IMG/VR virus record: IMGVR_UViG_3300010885_031376
Coordinates: 1 to 35,605 of that record
DNA: 35,605 nucleotides
Source: a virus
Strand: one strand, 5' to 3'
Notes under the pieces: model-generated
What the model saw: the letters and a program-made list of their open reading frames with translations, nothing else
Databases searched by the model: none
What the model was told of the DNA's origin: nothing
Program-made: the position numbers and the translations under genes
In this document: positions 1-5,696 of the stretch, piece after piece
Position numbering within the stretch: the stretch's first letter is position 1
Layout: each line of letters begins with the position of its first letter

Positions 1-123
1 AGCACTCGCATACATGCCCAGATTGTTTTCATTACGATGGTTTTTTGTTTTCCTGTGTGTGCGAAGCGGAAAGGGCGGTGTCGGTTCGGCTTAAAGGTCC
101 CGCAATTTTGCGGGCCGCTATTC
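1..123. repeat. Left copy of 123-bp terminal direct repeat
   Basis: Bases 1-123 are identical to 35483-35605. The repeat lies inside an open reading frame that continues unbroken across the joint, so it is more likely the assembly overlap of a circular or circularly permuted genome than a physical phage end. A true short direct terminal repeat cannot be fully excluded from sequence alone. Confidence 0.95.
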
Positions 124-260
124 GAATAAATCAAGAGCGTGAACAAGTCCGAAATATGATTTCTGCGGTTGTGCGTTGTGCGCTAAGCCCCGATTGTGAT
201 TGTGCCGAATGCCGAAACGCGCGGGTAATAGAATTAGAAAAAGAACAGATGATACACTAA
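1..260 (+). CDS. Cysteine-rich protein, C-terminal part (gene crosses contig joint)
   Basis: This is the 3' part of the gene that starts at 35206. The reading frame at base 3 (CAC) continues the frame reaching the window end, and the joined protein is 178 aa. This part carries several cysteines: a CPDC pair, then CVC, and near the end C-x5-CDCAEC. They suggest a zinc-binding or zinc-ribbon-like fold, but I do not recognise the family. The TAA stop at 258-260 shares a base with the ATG of the following VRR-NUC gene, so the two are translationally linked. Read in isolation from base 45 with a TTG start it would look like a 71-aa ORF; that start is an artefact of where the contig was cut. Confidence 0.8.
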   Translation, partial: HSHTCPDCFHYDGFLFSCVCEAERAVSVRLKGPAILRAAIRINQEREQVRNMISAVVRCALSPDCDCAECRNARVIELEKEQMIH

Positions 261-637
261 TGGGAAAACATAACGCTAAAATAGAGCATCAACATCAAAG
301 CGCTTTTTTTGAATGGGTAAGAATAAAGGAAAAAACAAATGAAGATTACAGAACAATCTTTGCTATTCCAAATGGAGGAAATCGCGATATTGCAACGGCT
401 GTTTCTCTCAAACGAGAAGGAGTTCGAGCGGGCGTTTGGGATGTTTTCTGTGCCACGCCCCGAGACGGCTGGTCGGGCTTGTGGATTGAATTTAAATCTC
501 CCGGCGGAAAGCTTAGAAAAGAGCAAAAAGACTGGAAACTCTTAATGGAAACGCGCGGCTATAAATTAGTCGTGGCGTTTGATTGGGAAGAAGCGAAAAG
601 ACAAACAGAAGTTTATTTAGGGTCTACGGCTGAATGA
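260..637 (+). CDS. VRR-NUC domain nuclease
   Basis: A protein of 125 aa from the ATG at 260, which overlaps the previous stop (TAATG). A longer ORF begins at 200 but would overlap the upstream gene, so 260 is preferred. The pattern is that of stand-alone phage VRR-NUC proteins: IPNGG near residue 37, an LKREGVRAGVWD segment, WIEFKSPGGKL with the E-x-K of a PD-(D/E)XK centre, then a conserved Q in RKEQKDW and a GYKLVVAFDW strand. Such proteins are predicted endonucleases, possibly acting on branched DNA during replication or recombination. It sits in the rightward early operon together with the Sak4-type ATPase and the DUF3820 protein. Confidence 0.85.
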   Translation: MGKHNAKIEHQHQSAFFEWVRIKEKTNEDYRTIFAIPNGGNRDIATAVSLKREGVRAGVWDVFCATPRDGWSGLWIEFKSPGGKLRKEQKDWKLLMETRGYKLVVAFDWEEAKRQTEVYLGSTAE

Positions 638-640
638 TTT

Positions 641-919
641 ATGGGAGATGCGGTAACCCGCGAGGGCCCGACGCCTGATTATAGATTAAGGCTACCATCT
701 CCCGCTTTTTACATATGGGCTACGATAGCGAAGGAAAGAGCAGACCAGTTGGGTGATGATTTTGAATTTTGTGCCGCATCTCGCACAGATCTGCCAGCCC
801 TAGTAAAATGGGCGAGCGAGGCGAGAAGGTTGCTTGCAAATCTAGACAACGATCATAACGAGATGGCCTTAAACGACGTGATGCGAATAGACAAACTTTT
901 ATCCGAAATCGAGGAATGA
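641..919 (+). CDS. Unknown small protein (92 aa)
   Basis: An ORF of 92 aa, three bases after the nuclease stop. The sequence is mixed charged and hydrophobic, with a helical C-terminal half (about residues 45-90: WASEARRLL, MRIDKLLSEIEE). No motif is recognised. No clear Shine-Dalgarno is present, so translation probably depends on coupling to the upstream gene. Its stop overlaps the next start (ATGA at 916-919). The weak match to any family means it is an ORFan for this reader. Confidence 0.65.
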   Translation: MGDAVTREGPTPDYRLRLPSPAFYIWATIAKERADQLGDDFEFCAASRTDLPALVKWASEARRLLANLDNDHNEMALNDVMRIDKLLSEIEE

Positions 920-1188
920 TGACACAAGAACCAAACTACAAAGCGATCGTTGAGGAACTGCAAAACATTATGGATAGCTATTTGGGCCCAGTAAAGTTCG
1001 CTCCTGATTATATTCGAGCCATCATCGCCAAGCACACGCCCAAGCCGGGGACGCTGGAAGATGTTTTACGCAAATTATTAGAGGAGCTGCGACCAGACCC
1101 GCATAGTAATTCGTTTGCTCGGTGGGTAGGGCTTTGGAATCAATGCGACAAACTTCTGAAGGAGCGGGAGCCGAAAAATGAAGGATGA
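916..1188 (+). CDS. Unknown small protein (90 aa)
   Basis: An ORF of 90 aa that starts at ATG 916 (or the second ATG at 919) inside the previous stop. GAGGAATG supplies a plausible Shine-Dalgarno. The protein looks all-helical (IVEELQNIMDSYLG, LEDVLRKLLEELRPD, NQCDKLLKEREPK) and has no recognised motif. It overlaps the following amber-interrupted ORF by 11 bases. The gene spacing matches the tight packing of this operon. Confidence 0.65.
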   Translation: MMTQEPNYKAIVEELQNIMDSYLGPVKFAPDYIRAIIAKHTPKPGTLEDVLRKLLEELRPDPHSNSFARWVGLWNQCDKLLKEREPKNEG

Positions 1189-1405
1189 GCTGATCGAATT
1201 ACATAATCATTGCGTGATGTGTATGAAAACAATTGCCGCGGCTGAATTTGGCCGATGTTTTAATGCAAAACTTTAGACCTATCAATCAGTAATTGAGGTA
1301 ATTGAGCGCATGATTGCCGCACGGGATACTGGAAGCCCCAAAGATCTAGACAAGGATATTGGCTATTCTTATGCGTTCAATTGGAGAGACTGGAGAGTCA
1401 AATAA
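1178..1405 (+). pseudogene. Small ORF interrupted by one in-frame amber codon
   Basis: From ATG 1178 the frame encodes 32 aa (MKDELIELHNHCVMCMK...), meets TAG at 1274-1276, and continues open for 42 more codons (TYQSVIEVIERMIAARD...) to TAA at 1403-1405, directly before the next ATG at 1406. Without the TAG it would be a 75-aa protein that fills the gap with the same tight packing as its neighbours. The simplest reading is a recent nonsense mutation or a sequencing difference. Readthrough or host amber suppression is possible. TAG serves as a normal stop elsewhere in this genome (the terminase and an internal virion protein), so there is no genome-wide recoding. Confidence 0.6.
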
Positions 1406-1717
1406 ATGAAAACCCCAGAAGAAATCGACAAGTTAACAATTCAAAAAGATGAATCAATCGTCGATAAAATGACGCAAGCTATTTTGAATTTCCAAATGCA
1501 TTGGTGCGAAAAGCCTGTCGCCTTAATTCTTTCACCCTATGCGTTTTTGCAGCTTGAATGTTGGATGAGAGAAAACCATCGATTTCATAGCGTCGAAAGT
1601 AAATTCGAGTTTAGCGGAGTCGAGTTGATTTGTGCCGACACTGATAAGTTTATTACATGCGCGATGTCTCCAAAACTTGCGGCTCATTATCAATACAAGC
1701 TTGAGAAAGGTTTATGA
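1406..1717 (+). CDS. Unknown protein with MKTPEEID leader (103 aa)
   Basis: A 103-aa ORF starting right after the previous TAA. GGAGAG about 10 bases upstream is a likely ribosome site. The first eight residues (MKTPEEID) are identical to those of the next gene, and the identity extends to the DNA (23 bases), while the rest of the two proteins differ. Residues 35-103 include an ALILSPYAFLQLECWM segment and FSGVELICADTD, a mixed alpha/beta pattern. No family recognised. The stop overlaps the next start (ATGA at 1714-1717). Confidence 0.7.
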   Translation: MKTPEEIDKLTIQKDESIVDKMTQAILNFQMHWCEKPVALILSPYAFLQLECWMRENHRFHSVESKFEFSGVELICADTDKFITCAMSPKLAAHYQYKLEKGL

Positions 1718-2145
1718 AAACCCCAGAAGAAATCGATGCGCTGACGAAAGAGGCAAACAGTATACTCAATTGCTACGATAGAGTTTTCCCTAAGACTATC
1801 TTAATGGGAGTCAGGGACCGTTCTGCTGAATCGTCAGTCGATTATTGTAACGACGAATGCCGACGGTTACTGGTTTCTTTTATGTCTTTGTGTCGCGAGC
1901 AGCGAGAGGAGATTGCGCGGCTGAACGGGAAAACGAACTTCTGCGCTGGTTGCGAAACGTTGGCGCGGCAGTTTGCCGAGAAGAGAGCGCGCTGGGAGGA
2001 GCTGCGGAAATTCGTAGTTGAAGAGTTTGTAAATTGTCATCCATCGGATACTCAATATGATACGCCATTTGACCACGGTGCTCTTTATCGCGGGTCAAGA
2101 ATTATGTGCAAGATTGAAGAGCTGGAGGCGAAAAAGGGTGAGTGA
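1714..2145 (+). CDS. Unknown protein with MKTPEEID leader (143 aa)
   Basis: A 143-aa ORF beginning with the same MKTPEEID leader as the gene before it. The middle and end are helical and charged (LVSFMSLCREQREEIARLNGK, ARQFAEKRARWEELRKFVVEEF) and could form a coiled coil. A CAGC motif lies between the helices, around residue 77. No family recognised. It is coupled to the upstream gene by an ATGA overlap and to the next gene by an 8-base overlap. Confidence 0.7.
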   Translation: MKTPEEIDALTKEANSILNCYDRVFPKTILMGVRDRSAESSVDYCNDECRRLLVSFMSLCREQREEIARLNGKTNFCAGCETLARQFAEKRARWEELRKFVVEEFVNCHPSDTQYDTPFDHGALYRGSRIMCKIEELEAKKGE

Positions 2146-2299
2146 CGAATTAATCTACGATTTACGAAACACGCGCGCCGCTTTACTTTGGCTTGTTTTC
2201 TTTCTTTGCTTATTTCTAGCTATCGCCGCGAGGTCTTGTAGTGATGCGCAGGTTGAACAAGCTAAATGCGTTACAAAAACTGTTGAGGCTGAAAAATGA
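2138..2299 (+). CDS. Small single-pass membrane protein (53 aa)
   Basis: I place the start at GTG 2138, preceded by GGAGG at 2124-2128, rather than at an ATG 81 bases upstream that lies deep in the previous gene. The resulting 53-aa protein has a short charged N-terminus (SDELIYDLRNTRA), one hydrophobic segment (about residues 16-33, LLWLVFFLCLFLAIA) and a polar cysteine-containing tail. It is predicted to sit in the inner membrane. Function unknown. Confidence 0.6.
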   Translation: MSDELIYDLRNTRAALLWLVFFLCLFLAIAARSCSDAQVEQAKCVTKTVEAEK

Positions 2300-2436
2300 C
2301 TAAGCAAAAAATCGAGCCGCTACCATGCGCGATATGTAAGGCCAAGGCTTTTGTTGCGGGGCAAGAATCAATCGATCGTGACGGAAGCATTATGAAGACA
2401 TACGAAGACTGGCTGAAATCGCGGGGGAAGGAATGA
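2296..2436 (+). CDS. Tiny CxxC protein (46 aa)
   Basis: ATG 2296 overlaps the previous stop (ATGA). The 46-aa product starts MTKQKIEPLPCAICKAKA and has one CxxC near the N-terminus. That arrangement recalls the first half of Lar-type zinc ribbons (LKPCPFC), but the second CxxC is missing, so any zinc binding would need a dimer or a partner. The tail is a charged helix (IMKTYEDWLKSRGKE). Family assignment is tentative. Confidence 0.5.
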   Translation: MTKQKIEPLPCAICKAKAFVAGQESIDRDGSIMKTYEDWLKSRGKE

Positions 2437-2630
2437 GCGATTTAAAAACTTGGGTAAAATTTTCTTTAGTGGCTTCCCTCGCTTGGCTCTTTTACCTCTT
2501 TGGATTTTCAGTGATGATTTCAGTTTTGGTTGCTTGTTTTCTTCTGGCGTTTATATTCTCGCACCCTTTTTGCTGTCGCGAAGAAGGGATTAGCGACTGG
2601 GTTTATAAATCAGAAGAGCACTCAAAGTGA
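2433..2630 (+). CDS. Small two-helix membrane protein (65 aa)
   Basis: The ATGA overlap at 2433 and the GGGGGAAGGA sequence before it support this start. The 65-aa product has a hydrophobic stretch from about residue 9 to 45 (VKFSLVASLAWLFYLFGF and VMISVLVACFLLAFIF), enough for two membrane helices, followed by a polar Cys-Cys tail. It could be a holin-like or exclusion protein, but nothing specific is recognised. Confidence 0.6.
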   Translation: MSDLKTWVKFSLVASLAWLFYLFGFSVMISVLVACFLLAFIFSHPFCCREEGISDWVYKSEEHSK

Positions 2631-2764
2631 ACTCGCTAATCACGCTGACGTGTTGTGATGGCAGCAAGTCTTCTTACCAATTCGGAGACGGCGACTATAA
2701 GCGATGGTTTTTAGTATATCTTATCGTAACCGAGATTAATCGACAGCAGGTGATGAATAAATGA
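2627..2764 (+). CDS. Mini-paralogue 1 of a tandem triplet (45 aa)
   Basis: A GTG at 2627 overlaps the previous TGA (GTGA). The 45-aa product begins MNSLITLTCCDG and ends with a helix VYLIVTEINRQQVMNK. The next two genes share this plan: M-[NT]-S-[LIV]-[IL]-T-L-T, a variable middle, then [IL]-x-x-E-I-x-R-Q. The shared ends and 4-base overlaps indicate tandem duplication. Predicted fold is a short beta hairpin then a helix. No known family recognised. Confidence 0.6.
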   Translation: MNSLITLTCCDGSKSSYQFGDGDYKRWFLVYLIVTEINRQQVMNK

Positions 2765-2892
2765 CTTCTATAATCACGCTGACTTCTCCAATGTTTAAAC
2801 TGAGTTTCGATTCTTCTCAGCGTCGATCGAAGACTAAGTTTTGGAAGATTTTGCAACGGGAAATTAAAAGACAGCAGGAGATAAACAAATGA
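2761..2892 (+). CDS. Mini-paralogue 2 of a tandem triplet (43 aa)
   Basis: ATG 2761 lies in the ATGA overlap with the previous gene. The 43-aa protein begins MTSIITLTSPMFKLSF and ends WKILQREIKRQQEINK. It keeps the MTSxxTLT start and the E-I-x-R-Q-Q helix of its neighbours, while the middle has diverged and become basic (SSQRRSKTK). AGCAGGTGATGAATAAATG gives a usable ribosome site. Function unknown. Confidence 0.62.
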   Translation: MTSIITLTSPMFKLSFDSSQRRSKTKFWKILQREIKRQQEINK

Positions 2893-3062
2893 CTTCCGTG
2901 CTTACACTAACATACCCAGAGGGCGGAACGTTTACCTACGAGGTAAACAAATCCTTTATCCGCGGCATTGTCGTAATTATCATTCATAGAGAAATTGACC
3001 GACAAATGTTTTTTAATAAAAACGGTAAATGGCCATGGTGGGGAAAAAGCCAAAATGACTAA
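2889..3062 (+). CDS. Mini-paralogue 3 of a tandem triplet (57 aa)
   Basis: ATG 2889 overlaps the previous TGA, preceded by CAGGAG at 2875-2880. The 57-aa protein begins MTSVLTLTYPEGG and contains IHREIDRQMFFNK, the counterpart of the E-I-x-R-Q helix. It is longer than its paralogues by an aromatic basic tail (GKWPWWGKSQND). It overlaps the next gene by eight bases. Function unknown. Confidence 0.62.
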   Translation: MTSVLTLTYPEGGTFTYEVNKSFIRGIVVIIIHREIDRQMFFNKNGKWPWWGKSQND

Positions 3063-3216
3063 CTCTCAAATAGGAATTCCTCGCACACACCCCGACTTTA
3101 TAAAGGTTCGTCGTGAGCGTTTTATAAAATTGCTTCGAGAAGCAAAGCGCATATTGAAGTTATCGCCTGAAGAGAAAGCAAAAGTGAATGAACTTATTGA
3201 GATGATAAAGAGATGA
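3055..3216 (+). CDS. Unknown small basic helical protein (53 aa)
   Basis: Start chosen at ATG 3055, eight bases inside the previous gene; a TTG 60 bases upstream would overlap that gene almost entirely. The 53-aa product (MTNSQIGIPRTHPDFIK...) is basic, with a long helix (VRRERFIKLLREAKRIL) and a second helix (PEEKAKVNELIEMIKR), a pattern compatible with nucleic-acid binding. Its stop overlaps the next ATG (ATGA). Confidence 0.6.
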   Translation: MTNSQIGIPRTHPDFIKVRRERFIKLLREAKRILKLSPEEKAKVNELIEMIKR

Positions 3217-3539
3217 CTAACTGGGAAAAGCTGAAAACGTGGCTAAATGAATGGCGACTACAATGCGATAAGTTAGTAGATACACCAATAAACCTTTACA
3301 CTAAGGCTAATTTGCGTTGTGTCATTAATCGCATGGCCGAGATTGAAGCGGAGGAAGTCCCACGAGTAGGTTTTCAGGAGGTCCACATAGATACCACGCC
3401 AGAATCCCGCATACGCGAAATTGTGCGTGAGGAAATATCAAAAGCAAAGATAATTGAAATAGGTATTAGTTGGGATTACTCCAAACAAATACCCGCGGAC
3501 GTTCCGGCGAATTACCGAATCGAGCCTGGTGATGAATGA
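3213..3539 (+). CDS. Unknown protein (108 aa)
   Basis: A 108-aa ORF starting in an ATGA overlap. The N-terminal half is helical (WEKLKTWLNEWRLQCDKLV, TKANLRCVINRMAEIEAEE); a charged linker and a second helix (RIREIVREEISKAKI) follow, ending in an acidic tail. No motif recognised. The stop again overlaps the following start (ATGA at 3536). Confidence 0.65.
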   Translation: MTNWEKLKTWLNEWRLQCDKLVDTPINLYTKANLRCVINRMAEIEAEEVPRVGFQEVHIDTTPESRIREIVREEISKAKIIEIGISWDYSKQIPADVPANYRIEPGDE

Positions 3540-4012
3540 CTAAGACAAACGCTCAGCTAATAGCGGAAACTCGTAATAATATTTCGCAAGTATCGTATAA
3601 TGGTATGGTATTAAGGTTGGAAGGTGGCACTAGCGAATTATGTTTACAACTCTGCGACCGACTAGAAAGGGCGGATGCGCTAAGCCTAATGCTATTAGAC
3701 GAGCATTGCCGCGACGGTTACAATGCCATGCTTAAGGCCACTGCCGTTAGTGAGGCCGAAAAGGATAAGCAGATCGTTGAACTGAAAAAGCAGTTGGACC
3801 ACGAACGTGGTATAAAAATAAAGCTTCAAGATGATCTAATGTTCAATAAAGCTAATCCAGACTACTATCTAACCGAGAATAATGAACTAAAACATCTTTT
3901 AGACGAAGCATATTGCGCCATTCCGGTTGAATTTTGTGAATGCGCTAAAATTGGTTGTAAGAAGTGTTTTCGTAATAGTGTTGTTACCAGCATAGAGGAA
4001 AAGCTAAAATGA
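3536..4012 (+). CDS. Coiled-coil protein with C-terminal cysteine cluster (158 aa)
   Basis: A 158-aa ORF in ATGA overlap with both neighbours. Residues about 70-130 form a charged coiled-coil-like region (SEAEKDKQIVELKKQLDHER, NNELKHLLDEAY). The last 30 residues hold a cluster CECAKIGCKKC that could bind a zinc ion. The layout is typical of small phage early proteins of unknown role. Confidence 0.65.
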   Translation: MTKTNAQLIAETRNNISQVSYNGMVLRLEGGTSELCLQLCDRLERADALSLMLLDEHCRDGYNAMLKATAVSEAEKDKQIVELKKQLDHERGIKIKLQDDLMFNKANPDYYLTENNELKHLLDEAYCAIPVEFCECAKIGCKKCFRNSVVTSIEEKLK

Positions 4013-4269
4013 ATTTATTGATTTCGATATTTTGGGCGGTAGTAACAGGGTCGTCTTATCAAGCGTGCTATAAAGAAGGTTCGCTAGCCGAAGTCTGCGC
4101 GCCTGCAAATGGTGTCGGAACACACGCATTTAGTGGGCTGAAGTTCGACACTGATTATGTGTTTACATACAAGCAAGATGGTGTTGAGTCGTTGCCGTGG
4201 AGTTATCACACACCAGTAAAAAAAACTCCGCCGCTGACTGCTCCAACGCTGGTAGTTGTAGCACAATGA
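4009..4269 (+). CDS. Small exported-looking protein with Fn3-like stretch (86 aa)
   Basis: An 86-aa ORF from ATG 4009. The first 20 residues (MNLLISIFWAVVTGSSYQAC) are hydrophobic and look like a weak signal sequence. The rest has a beta pattern, HAFSGLKFDTDYVFTYK...WSYHTPV, that resembles the end of a fibronectin type III domain (the L-x-P/D-x-T-x-Y motif region). Two cysteines (about residues 20 and 30) could form a disulphide if exported. A surface or periplasmic role is possible, but the family is not certain. Confidence 0.55.
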   Translation: MNLLISIFWAVVTGSSYQACYKEGSLAEVCAPANGVGTHAFSGLKFDTDYVFTYKQDGVESLPWSYHTPVKKTPPLTAPTLVVVAQ

Positions 4270-4403
4270 TTTATAATTCCCGCGATGGTCAAACGTGGCG
4301 GGAATATTATAAAGCATCGTGCAAAACTACATATCAAATGTGGACAAGGTTTGAGGGTCCTTGGCCCGCCGAATGGGATAAATGCTATGAGGATAGTTTT
4401 TAA
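4266..4403 (+). CDS. Unknown tiny protein (45 aa)
   Basis: The start is ATG 4266, overlapping the previous TGA; a longer frame upstream would lie wholly inside the previous gene. The 45-aa product (MIYNSRDGQTWREYYK...) is rich in Trp, Tyr and Phe and has two cysteines. Nothing is recognised. It ends in TAA immediately before the next ATG (TTTTAAATG). Confidence 0.5.
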   Translation: MIYNSRDGQTWREYYKASCKTTYQMWTRFEGPWPAEWDKCYEDSF

Positions 4404-4760
4404 ATGAATATCTGGCGATGGTTCAGAGAACGAAGAGATTTTGATGATTGTCCGCAGTTAATAAACAATCTCGTTTCTATTCTTCGGGATATTAATGAAA
4501 ACGTATATAATATAGAGATGAGGATTATGTCCGTACAAGATGATTTCGATAAGTTGTCAACTGATGTTTTATCTGTAATTCAAGGGCTTAAAAACGACGT
4601 TGTTACCTTGCAAGCGCAAGTAGCCGGAAACGGTGAAGCGGCGGCAACTTTAATTGCATTGGATGGCAAGATCAACGCTTTAGATGCTGCGGTAACTGCT
4701 GCGGTCGCTCCAGCACCGGCCGTCGCTGTTCCGCCGGTTGATCCAACACCGGCTAGTTAA
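4404..4760 (+). CDS. Coiled-coil protein with Ala/Pro-rich tail (118 aa)
   Basis: A 118-aa ORF directly after the previous stop. Residues about 43-78 (SVQDDFDKLSTDVLSVIQGL) form an amphipathic coil, and the tail is AVAPAPAVAVPPVDPTPAS. An internal ATG at 4528 is preceded by GATGAGGAT, and the shorter product would begin MSVQDDFDKL, which resembles common small phage coiled-coil proteins. Two products from one gene are therefore possible. No function assigned. Confidence 0.65.
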   Translation: MNIWRWFRERRDFDDCPQLINNLVSILRDINENVYNIEMRIMSVQDDFDKLSTDVLSVIQGLKNDVVTLQAQVAGNGEAAATLIALDGKINALDAAVTAAVAPAPAVAVPPVDPTPAS

Positions 4761-4768
4761 TGGTTTTT

Positions 4769-4835
4769 GGGGCGTTCCGTCTAGGCTTGTATACTATAAG
4801 CAATCCTGGGAGGAGCCTAGCGGCGTCCCGCTTTT
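4769..4835 (+). ncRNA. Long inverted repeat before tRNA-Asn; attenuator or structured RNA
   Basis: Three nested complementary blocks are visible: GGGGCG (4769-4774) with CGTCCC (4824-4829), CCG (4777-4779) with CGG (4821-4823), and CTAGGCT (4781-4787) with AGCCTAG (4814-4820). That makes 16 pairs with only small bulges, a loop of about 26 bases and a GCTTTT end. A TATACT hexamer (4790-4795) lies in the loop and could be a -10 box with TTGGGG (4767-4772) 17 bases upstream. It may act as a terminator or attenuator between the early genes and the tRNA-groES segment. Confidence 0.45.
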
Positions 4836-4907
4836 CCGAGATAGCTCAATTGGTCGAGCAACGGGCCGTTAACCCGTAGGTTCTAGGTTCGAATCCTAGT
4901 CTCGGAG
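4835..4907 (+). tRNA. tRNA-Asn (GTT)
   Basis: A full cloverleaf can be drawn over 73 bases. The acceptor is TCCGAGA/TCTCGGA, the D stem GCTC/GAGC, the anticodon stem ACGGG/CCCGT and the T stem CTAGG/CCTAG with T loop TTCGAAT. The anticodon is GTT at 4868-4870 and the discriminator base is G, as in bacterial tRNA-Asn. CCA is not encoded. The anticodon loop reads CCGTTAA, so position 33 is C instead of the nearly universal T. Confidence 0.9.
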
Positions 4908-4934
4908 CTTTAATTTTTAAGAGGAGAAAAAGAA

Positions 4935-5225
4935 ATGCAAATAGTTCCACTCAACGATCGCGTTATGATTCAAAAAATAGAAATGGAAAGTAAAACCGCC
5001 GGGGGTCTTTTTATTCCCGATGCGGCAAAAGAAAAGCCGTTTACTGGCAAAGTGTTGGGCGTTGGCCCTGGCCATTATTCGGCACAAGGGGTTTTTATTG
5101 CGACTACATTACAGCCCGGCGATGTTGTAGTATTTGGGAAATACGCGGGAAGTGAAATCGAAATAGATGGTAAAAAGTTGTTGTTGTTAAAAGAAGAAGA
5201 TGTTTTTGGAAAAGTAGAGGAATAG
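4935..5225 (+). CDS. groES: Phage-encoded co-chaperonin GroES
   Basis: A full-length 96-aa GroES (Cpn10). It has LNDRVMIQKIE at the start and the mobile loop KTAGGLFIPDAAKEKPFTG (about residues 20-38), whose GGL-F-I tip contacts GroEL. GKVLGVGPG follows, then LQPGDVVVFGKYAG and a C-terminal KKLLLLKEEDVFGKVEE. AAGAGGAG 11 bases upstream is a strong ribosome site. No GroEL is encoded, so it must act with the host chaperonin, probably for folding of phage proteins such as the capsid. The TAG stop is followed after AAT by the ATG of the next gene in the same frame. Confidence 0.95.
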   Translation: MQIVPLNDRVMIQKIEMESKTAGGLFIPDAAKEKPFTGKVLGVGPGHYSAQGVFIATTLQPGDVVVFGKYAGSEIEIDGKKLLLLKEEDVFGKVEE

Positions 5226-5228
5226 AAT

Positions 5229-5516
5229 ATGGCAAAATCAAGAAAAAGATTAGTTAGAGTTTTTATTGTAGACCCCAATCAATCGGTTCCGATTGAGCGT
5301 AGTGTTCTTTATGACGGGAAAGAGTTCTGGACTGATTTAGACGATCAAGATTTGATTTTACAAATAGATCTGCCGAACTTGTTAAAAACGCATAATGTTT
5401 ATCGCACAACACTTCCCGACTTATATGCACAACGAACCGCCGGGGCGACGTGTAACCTTGAAGCAGCAACTGTTATGGATATTAAAACGGGCATTATGAC
5501 TCTTTGTAGCGCATAA
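5229..5516 (+). CDS. Unknown protein following groES (95 aa)
   Basis: A 95-aa ORF three bases after groES, in the same frame, with GAGGAA as ribosome site. The N-terminus is very basic (MAKSRKRLVRVFIVDPNQSV) and is followed by a beta-rich body (SVLYDGKEFWTDLDDQDLIL). The end includes VMDIKTGIMTLCSA. I have no firm family for it. It is the last gene of the rightward unit, followed immediately by the terminator. Confidence 0.65.
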   Translation: MAKSRKRLVRVFIVDPNQSVPIERSVLYDGKEFWTDLDDQDLILQIDLPNLLKTHNVYRTTLPDLYAQRTAGATCNLEAATVMDIKTGIMTLCSA

Positions 5517-5521
5517 ATAAA

Positions 5522-5550
5522 AAGGGGCGAAAGCCCCTTCCTTTTATTTC
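5522..5550. terminator. Bidirectional hairpin terminator between converging units
   Basis: A perfect 7-bp stem AAGGGGC/GCCCCTT (5522-5528, 5533-5539) is closed by a GAAA tetraloop. CCTTTTATTT follows on the + strand, and on the - strand the complement of TAAATAAAA gives a T-rich tail. It sits between the last rightward gene (stop 5516) and the last leftward gene (stop 5544), so it can end both units. Confidence 0.85.
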
Positions 5551-5696
5551 TGTTTTGCAAACCTGTCATAGGTCTGCGAATCAATAAGACACATTGCCGG
5601 AACTTTCTCAAAGCGCTCTAAAGCAATCCAAGTTGACGCACCGATAAGCATACAGCCGACCGCGAAGAATGTGGTTTTGAAATATGAATCCAACAT
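5544..5696 (-). CDS. Small membrane-anchored protein (50 aa)
   Basis: A 50-aa ORF whose ATG (5694-5696) overlaps the TAA of the upstream lipoprotein gene. It begins MLDSYFKTTFFAVGCMLIGA; residues about 6-26 form one membrane helix, and the remaining ~24 residues are polar with one cysteine. It is the last gene of the leftward late unit, ending at the terminator. Coupling with a lipoprotein suggests a lysis or envelope role, but no family is recognised. Confidence 0.55.
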   Translation of the reverse strand: MLDSYFKTTFFAVGCMLIGASTWIALERFEKVPAMCLIDSQTYDRFAKQK

